9,053 bases of DNA from Bacteroidota bacterium. GTDB taxonomy: Bacteria > Bacteroidota > Rhodothermia > Rhodothermales > UBA10348. A program made the position numbers and the translations under genes. The notes beneath the pieces were generated by a model. The model saw only the letters and a list, made by a program, of their open reading frames with translations, was not told where the DNA came from and ran no database searches. Each line of letters opens with the position of its first letter. The stretch's first letter is position 1. This document shows positions 4,217 to 9,053 of the stretch, piece by piece. The stretch lies in assembly GCA_022571135.1 (NCBI GenBank), contig JACZYK010000089.1, positions 1 through 9,053 on the forward strand, given 5' to 3'.

Positions 4217-7033
4217 ATGAGAACAAACAGCACCCATCGATTCCCAAAACGATCGGTCGCCACAATTGCGGCAGCTCTTTTCGCGCCGCTACTGGTTATT
4301 TTTCTTTTCGGGACCTTCTCAAGCCAGAATACCGCGGTTTCGGAGGCCCAGTTCAGGGCGCAGAAAGACGGCGGTCATCGCGCAGGCGTTGAGAGAAAAG
4401 TCGCTCGCGATGCGTATTTCAATATGATCTACCAGGATCCGGCGCTCGGCCGAATTCCTGATGGCATCAGGGAGCGTGAGCTCGCCTACGCCCGGACGCT
4501 TCCGACGGATAGCGATTTTCTTGCCAAACGCGGCGCCCTGACTTTTGACTGGAAAGAAGCCGGTCCCACCGACGTTGGGGGGAGGACGCGCGGGCTCGTC
4601 ATCGACCGGGCGGATTCGAACACGCTGATCACCGGCGGTGTATCTGGCGGCATATGGAAGTCGACCGATGCGGGCGTCAGTTGGAGGCTCGTGAGCGAAA
4701 ACCACCTGGCCATAACCGATATCGCCCAGGATACTCGAGCCGGCTATACCAACACGTGGTACGCGTCGACCGGAGAGAGCAAGAACTCGTTTAACACCAA
4801 CGTTGAGACGGCCGGAAATCTGTTTGGAACGGGACTCTACAAGTCCACGGACGGGGGCGAATCCTGGTCGCAGATCCAGTCGGCAGGTAACCCAACCGTA
4901 TGGGATACGTCGTACGATTTCGTCTCGCGCCTGATCGTGAGTCCGACGACCGGGACTGTTTTTTATGTAGAAAATTCGGATGGCTTGTTTCGCTCAACAG
5001 ATGGAGGTGTATCGTTCAGCCTGGCGCATGGGACGGTATTTGAGCATTCGTGGGGCGACGTAGCGGTGGATGCCAGCGGCAACCTGCTGCTTGTTTTGGC
5101 AGGCGATCCAGCATTTGCATCGACTGTGGGTGTTTTCCGCTCGACGGACGACGGCGTCACGTGGACTCCCATCCACGAAAACAACGGGGCCACCTTCCCG
5201 GCGCCATTCGACGGTGAGTACAGTCGACCGGTCATCGCGCTTGCGCCGAGCAATCAGGATGTAGCCTACATCCTGACTTACATGGGAGTAAAGAAAGCCG
5301 TTTCGGGCGGCGAGATCGACGACCTTCGTTTTCACAAGTTGACTATTTCCACGGGCACGTACGAGGACCGTTCGGCCAATATCCCTTTATTCCTCAATGA
5401 TGCTGGAGAAGTCGGCGTTGGTACGCTGGACACCCAAGGGGCCTACAACATGACCATCGCCGTGCATCCGGCGGACGAAAACCATGTACTTATCGGAGGA
5501 ACCAGCCTGTTCCGGTCCCGGGACGGGTTTGCAACGGCGTCGACCGACAAGAACGACAACTGGATCGGTGGATACGCGATCGTTGACAACAACAGTCTGT
5601 ACGCGAACAGTCACCCGGATCATCACCTCCTCAGATTCGAGACGTCGGCTCCGTACAGGCTTTACAACGGACACGACGGCGGGCTGAGCGTCTCGGATGA
5701 TGTGACGCCGAACGGACAGATCCTGTGGCGGGACCTGAACAACGGGTACAACGTGACCCAGTACTTTACCGTCTCGATCGCCCGCGCGGCTGGCGACGAC
5801 CGCATTATCGGGGGTACCCAGGATAACGGAAGTCCATTTTTCCGCTGGGACGGCGCATCGGCCACACCTTCGAACGATGTGTCGACCGGAGACGGCGCCT
5901 TCGCCTATTTGGGCGCTGACATAATCTATTCATCGTCTCAGAACGGTTTTCTCATGTTCCAGGTGATTTCGCCATCAGGAACGCCGAGCTTCCAATTCGC
6001 CCAAGCCGGTTCCCCGTGCTTAGATTGTGGTGCCCTGTTCGTTAATCCGGGTGCCGTTAATCCGAATAATGAAAATATCTTCTTCTTTCCTGCCGGCGCC
6101 GACCTCTATCGCAGTGATGATGCCGGAAATTGGACCCAGCTGACGAACCTCGCGCTCGCAGCCGGGTACGGCATCAGTGCGCTATCGGTGTCCACGACGC
6201 CTACGGACATCCTCTACTACGCCGGCTATTCCGACTCGGGCGCTCCGAAGGTATTCCGCCTCGACGATGCAAACACGGCTACGGATGGGGCTGTTGAGCG
6301 ATCGCCAGCCGCGGCGGGCGCCGGAGAATACATTCTCTCCATAGGGGTCAATCCCGCCGACGCGGATGAAATACTCGTCGCCATCTCAAACTTCGCCGTC
6401 CTGAGTCTCTATCATTCGACCGATGGAGGCCAGACATATACGAACGCCGAGGGCAATCTGGCCGGAACGAACGACGATGGCCCGTCTGTGCGGGCCGCAT
6501 CGATACTGCCGTTCAATGGGGAGAAGACCTACTTCGTCGCCACGAGCGTCGGTGTGTTCTCGACCGCCGAGATAAACGGCGTATCAACCGAATGGACTCA
6601 GGTGGCGGGCAGCATCATGGGCAACACCGCTACATCGGCGATCGATTCGCGGCCGTCGGACGGGCGCGTTGCGATTGCTACGCACGGCCGGGGCATCTTC
6701 GTCGGAACGCCGACCGTCTCTGGAGTGGCCAGAGAGGCGGAGGGAGAGATTCCTTTCAAATTCGTTCTACACGGGGCGTATCCGAATCCGTTCAATCCCA
6801 CCACGACGCTGCAGTTCGACCTGCCGGAGTCGGCGGACGTGAGTGTTCAGGTCTCCGATATGCTGGGTCGATCCATTCTCAATATACGGGCGCGGTCGAT
6901 GACCGCCGGGAAAGCGCGAAACATCCGAATCGACGCTTCGGGTCTCTCGTCGGGGACGTACATCTACCGAGTCATTGCAGACATGCAGAGCAGGACGTCG
7001 GTGCAGACCGGCACTTTCGTGCTAATCAAATGA
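4217..7033 (+). CDS. Large secreted Asp-box (BNR/sialidase-like) beta-propeller protein with T9SS sorting domain
   Basis: This is a 938-residue secreted or surface-attached protein. GAGG at 4208-4211, five bases before the ATG, supports the start. Residues 8-31 give a basic and then hydrophobic export signal (KRSVATIAAALFAPLLVIFLF). Asp-box motifs S-x-D-x-G-x-[ST]-[WFY] occur at about 149 (STDAGVSW), 210 (STDGGESW), 260 (STDGGVSF), 309 (STDDGVTW), 633 (SDDAGNW) and 734 (STDGGQTY), typical of Vps10/BNR/sialidase-type beta-propellers. ATHGRGIF at 821-828 is a common closing motif in such proteins. Residues 850-938 hold YPNPFNPTTTLQFDLP, DMLGR and the ending GTFVLIK, the type A C-terminal domain that directs passage through the type IX secretion system and is removed at the surface. 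A CxxC pair lies at 601-604. No sialidase catalytic Arg triad is evident, so enzyme activity is not implied. Adhesion or binding is possible. Length is normal for this class. Confidence 0.9.
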   Translation: MRTNSTHRFPKRSVATIAAALFAPLLVIFLFGTFSSQNTAVSEAQFRAQKDGGHRAGVERKVARDAYFNMIYQDPALGRIPDGIRERELAYARTLPTDSDFLAKRGALTFDWKEAGPTDVGGRTRGLVIDRADSNTLITGGVSGGIWKSTDAGVSWRLVSENHLAITDIAQDTRAGYTNTWYASTGESKNSFNTNVETAGNLFGTGLYKSTDGGESWSQIQSAGNPTVWDTSYDFVSRLIVSPTTGTVFYVENSDGLFRSTDGGVSFSLAHGTVFEHSWGDVAVDASGNLLLVLAGDPAFASTVGVFRSTDDGVTWTPIHENNGATFPAPFDGEYSRPVIALAPSNQDVAYILTYMGVKKAVSGGEIDDLRFHKLTISTGTYEDRSANIPLFLNDAGEVGVGTLDTQGAYNMTIAVHPADENHVLIGGTSLFRSRDGFATASTDKNDNWIGGYAIVDNNSLYANSHPDHHLLRFETSAPYRLYNGHDGGLSVSDDVTPNGQILWRDLNNGYNVTQYFTVSIARAAGDDRIIGGTQDNGSPFFRWDGASATPSNDVSTGDGAFAYLGADIIYSSSQNGFLMFQVISPSGTPSFQFAQAGSPCLDCGALFVNPGAVNPNNENIFFFPAGADLYRSDDAGNWTQLTNLALAAGYGISALSVSTTPTDILYYAGYSDSGAPKVFRLDDANTATDGAVERSPAAAGAGEYILSIGVNPADADEILVAISNFAVLSLYHSTDGGQTYTNAEGNLAGTNDDGPSVRAASILPFNGEKTYFVATSVGVFSTAEINGVSTEWTQVAGSIMGNTATSAIDSRPSDGRVAIATHGRGIFVGTPTVSGVAREAEGEIPFKFVLHGAYPNPFNPTTTLQFDLPESADVSVQVSDMLGRSILNIRARSMTAGKARNIRIDASGLSSGTYIYRVIADMQSRTSVQTGTFVLIK

Positions 7034-7041
7034 CCGTTTGC

Positions 7042-7058
7042 GACCGATGCTGTCGGTC
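7042..7058. terminator. Hairpin between convergent genes
   Basis: GACCGA (7042-7047) and TCGGTC (7053-7058) form a perfect 6-bp stem with loop TGCTG. It lies in the 54-bp gap between the T9SS cargo gene and the convergent actin gene. No T-tract is present on either side, so it is at most a weak bidirectional terminator. Confidence 0.4.
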
Positions 7059-7087
7059 TGGAGCATTCGACGCCTGATCGACGAGAC

Positions 7088-8113
7088 TCACATGTCCTCC
7101 CAGTACTCTTCCGGCATATCCTGGGCGAGTGCAAGAGCGCCCTCGGCGCCAGCGTAGAGAGGGTCGTCGACTACGGTAACGTCAAACGAACCGAAGTCTT
7201 TCAGTGCCTCGGCTAACCCTTCGTCCATTCCCCGGATCTGGCTGCCCCCGCCCGTGACGTAGATATTTTTCTTGACCAATTCCTGGAAGTCCGGCTCGTA
7301 TCGGGAGATCAAATCCATCGTGGCTTCGGCGATCGAAGGGATGATCCCCTCGCACACGCTTTGCATGTCGTTCGTGATATCTAGCGGTGTCATGACGCCG
7401 GCGACGGGTACCTTGATCTTGACCCGCGAACGCACCGCACCTACGAAACCCTTGCTCTCCTTGAAGCCCCGGATCATGGTCTGACTGAAGGACGCGTCCG
7501 GATATTTCTCCTCAAGACGGGCCAGAAGTTGCCTGTCGATGAAGTCCCCGGCGGCCGTCAATGAGCGCTGGTCCTCCTCGCTCGGCATCGTTCCGTGCAG
7601 GATGCAAAAGTCTACGGTTCCGGCGCCGATGTCTATGATCAGCGCATTGTTGAGCTCTCCAATGCCGTATGCGACTGCAAAAGGTTCCGAAACGACCATC
7701 AGACGATCGGCATACTCTTTCACGGCGTCGCGGATGGCGAGCTTGTTCACGCGGAGCGCTTCGGCAGGAACACCGACGGCAGCAAAAATCTCCTGTGCCG
7801 AGCCGGGTTTTACTTTTTCGATCAGATGGTGGACCAGTTCGCGGACGGCCTCCTCATCCCTGATCGTTCCGTCTCGGATGACTCCCTGCTCAAGCGGTCT
7901 TACGAGGTTAACCGAAAGTCTGTTTTCGATGGCTTCCTCTCCGAACAGGATCGGCTTGCCCAGAATCTTCATGGCCACAAAATCCTTTGGCCACGCGACG
8001 CAACTCTGTAACCAATCTCGCTTGCCGGTACTGGCTACGATTGCGCTTCTCGATGTACCGAGATCTATTCCAATGTAGAGTGTATCAGTCGTTATCTGCT
8101 TCTTTGGGGGCAT
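7088..8113 (-). CDS. MamK-like bacterial actin (actin/Hsp70-superfamily ATPase)
   Basis: A 341-residue cytoplasmic ATPase of the actin fold, expected to polymerise into filaments. Phosphate-1 loop: YIGIDLGTSRSAIV (13-26). VVSEPFAVAYG (140-150) contains the predicted catalytic Glu143. Phosphate-2 loop: IIDIGAGTVDF (159-169). Adenosine motif: IYVTGGGSQIRG (284-295). Beyond the general MreB pattern, several stretches resemble magnetosome MamK as I remember it: WPKDFVAMKILGKP (41-54), LEQGVIRD (74-81), TAAGDFIDRQL (186-196) and the C-terminal MPEEYW (333-338). The length also matches MamK (about 350). MamK forms filaments that position magnetosome chains. Related actins occur in non-magnetic bacteria with other or unknown roles. 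No magnetosome gene is in view. Its start lies inside the amidase gene (29-bp overlap, different frame), with GGAG at 8126-8123 nine bases upstream, which suggests translational coupling. Alternative: a divergent MreB. Confidence 0.85.
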   Translation of the reverse strand: MPPKKQITTDTLYIGIDLGTSRSAIVASTGKRDWLQSCVAWPKDFVAMKILGKPILFGEEAIENRLSVNLVRPLEQGVIRDGTIRDEEAVRELVHHLIEKVKPGSAQEIFAAVGVPAEALRVNKLAIRDAVKEYADRLMVVSEPFAVAYGIGELNNALIIDIGAGTVDFCILHGTMPSEEDQRSLTAAGDFIDRQLLARLEEKYPDASFSQTMIRGFKESKGFVGAVRSRVKIKVPVAGVMTPLDITNDMQSVCEGIIPSIAEATMDLISRYEPDFQELVKKNIYVTGGGSQIRGMDEGLAEALKDFGSFDVTVVDDPLYAGAEGALALAQDMPEEYWEDM

Positions 8114-9053
8114 TTTGCGTGACTCCGTTGGTAGATGCTTCCTGTTGAGAGTGTTCGTTCAGGTAATTTACGATCCCCTCCTCCAAAAACATTGCGAGCT
8201 GCTCCCGGTATTCGGGAGTCCGAAGACGTGCCTCTTCCTCGCGGTTACTAATTACACCAATTTCCGAAAGGATGCCAGGCGCTGTGACTCCTACGAGTAC
8301 GATAAATGGGGCTGATTTAACACCCCAGTTGCTGACTTCTTCGTTAAGCTCGCGGGAGTGGCGGAAAAGGCTTCTCTGCACATAAAGCGCTAGCCGTCGC
8401 GACTCCTGCAATTTGATGCGGTCTCCAAGACGCCGGCTCATGGCGTTGAATTCTGCGACGGCGTAATCCGAGAACCTGTTTTCCATTTCCGCGAGCCGCA
8501 CCGACGAGCGGTTGCTGCGAGGGCCGTAGTAATACGTCTCCAACGCGTACACGGGCTCTTCCGGGAAGTAGTTCACGTGTATGGATACAAATAGATCGGC
8601 CTCATGGCGGTTGGAAAACTCTGCGCGCTGGCGAAGGCTGAGCGTCGAGTCCGTGTCGCGGGTCATTTCGATACGGTAACCGTATCCGTTGAGCAATCGG
8701 CGCTTGAGACGCTGCGCGACGTCGAGCGTGATGTCCTTCTCATACAATCCGGCAGTGCCTATGGAACCGGGATCCCTACCACCGTGACCCGGATCGATGA
8801 CGATCGTGCGCACGCTCAGATCGAAGAGGGTTGCGAGTGGGACAGAACCGCTGCCGATAGCACCGTAGGCGCGCGCATCCGGGATGTCTCCTTTCGCGTC
8901 CAGCGGCTCATCGGAAAGAGCAGAAACCGATCGATTCGGCCCGTCATTCATTCCCGTCCGACCTGCCGCTGAGTTGCGATCAGAGACGGTGGCATCCTCC
9001 TGAAAGACGAAGTTCGCTACCAGAGCGAGCATCGCGATGAGCATCACCACGCC
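8085..9053 (-). CDS. N-acetylmuramoyl-L-alanine amidase (Amidase_3), possibly 5'-truncated by the window edge
   Basis: A zinc-dependent peptidoglycan hydrolase that cleaves the bond between N-acetylmuramic acid and the stem-peptide L-alanine in the periplasm. Counted from the GTG at 9050, the Amidase_3 fold begins near residue 81. It has VIDPGHGGRDPG (Zn ligand His89), LYEKDITL (Glu104), FVSIHVNYF (His158) and ILSEIGVISN (catalytic Glu263). A hydrophobic segment at residues 3-16 (MLIAMLALVANFVF) is a signal or membrane anchor, followed by a low-complexity Ser/Asp/Gly-rich linker to about residue 70. Roughly 70 residues lie between LETYYYGPRS and the strand IVLVGV, a helical insertion like the one that blocks the active site in regulated AmiB/AmiC-type amidases; autoinhibition is inferred. 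The frame stays open to the window end and no basic n-region is visible, so the true start may lie further right. The gene precedes and overlaps the MamK-like actin. Confidence 0.9.
   Translation of the reverse strand, partial: GVVMLIAMLALVANFVFQEDATVSDRNSAAGRTGMNDGPNRSVSALSDEPLDAKGDIPDARAYGAIGSGSVPLATLFDLSVRTIVIDPGHGGRDPGSIGTAGLYEKDITLDVAQRLKRRLLNGYGYRIEMTRDTDSTLSLRQRAEFSNRHEADLFVSIHVNYFPEEPVYALETYYYGPRSNRSSVRLAEMENRFSDYAVAEFNAMSRRLGDRIKLQESRRLALYVQRSLFRHSRELNEEVSNWGVKSAPFIVLVGVTAPGILSEIGVISNREEEARLRTPEYREQLAMFLEEGIVNYLNEHSQQEASTNGVTQNAPKEADND
8123..8126 (-). promoter_or_regulatory. Ribosome-binding site of the actin gene inside the amidase gene
   Basis: GGAG on the minus strand, nine bases before the ATG at 8113, lies within the last codons of the amidase gene. 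It supports this start and a coupled operon. Confidence 0.5.

Noticed and set aside
4217..7033. Active sialidase
   Set aside because: Asp-box motifs are structural and occur in many non-enzymatic propellers. I could not identify the catalytic Arg triad or the Tyr/Glu pair.
7539..8078. 179-residue plus-strand frame opposite the actin gene
   Set aside because: It is antisense to conserved ATPase motifs and has no motif of its own.

Overview
The window looks like a chromosomal segment from a Bacteroidota-related bacterium, most plausibly Rhodothermota or Balneolota. The main reason is a 938-residue secreted protein that ends in a type IX secretion (T9SS) sorting domain. The right part also carries a cell-wall amidase and a MamK-like bacterial actin. 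Taxonomy is inferred from protein features only. No ribosomal RNA or marker gene is present.

Layout. Positions 1-1122 hold the 3' part of a gene for a protein with a C-terminal MazG/HisE-type nucleotide pyrophosphohydrolase domain. Its start lies left of the window, and its last codons run in the wrong frame through a small relic (about 1016-1237) of a surface-protein C-terminus. Positions 1238-1595 are non-coding, with two hairpins and a cluster of ATGAC(G) repeats flanking an AT-rich and purine-rich stretch. Positions 1596-2729 (minus) are a tyrosine recombinase gene broken by two in-frame stop codons. A tRNA-Met (CAT) gene at 2803-2876 (plus) lies next to the 5' end of the integrase and has two A-C stem mismatches. 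It is followed by a good intrinsic terminator. Together 1-2880 reads as the decayed edge of an integrated element or genomic island. Positions 2922-3664 contain no convincing gene, only a tRNA-Leu(TAA)-like relic and a repeated TGTACA motif.

From 3665 the sequence looks like ordinary chromosome. A small predicted lipoprotein (3665-4135) is followed by the large Asp-box/beta-propeller T9SS cargo protein (4217-7033). These face a two-gene minus-strand operon: an N-acetylmuramoyl-L-alanine amidase (starting at or beyond 9050) and a MamK-like actin (7088-8113), whose coding regions overlap by 29 bases.

How the genes may work together. The amidase-actin pair suggests a filament-forming ATPase co-expressed with a peptidoglycan hydrolase, perhaps in envelope organisation or division. 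The lipoprotein and the large secreted protein may share a transcript. The left part is best explained by mobile-element insertion and decay. I see no CRISPR array and no complete defence system. The most interesting items are the MamK-like actin outside a visible magnetosome context, the integrase with only nonsense lesions beside a defective-looking tRNA, and the repeat cluster at the far end of the integrase gene.
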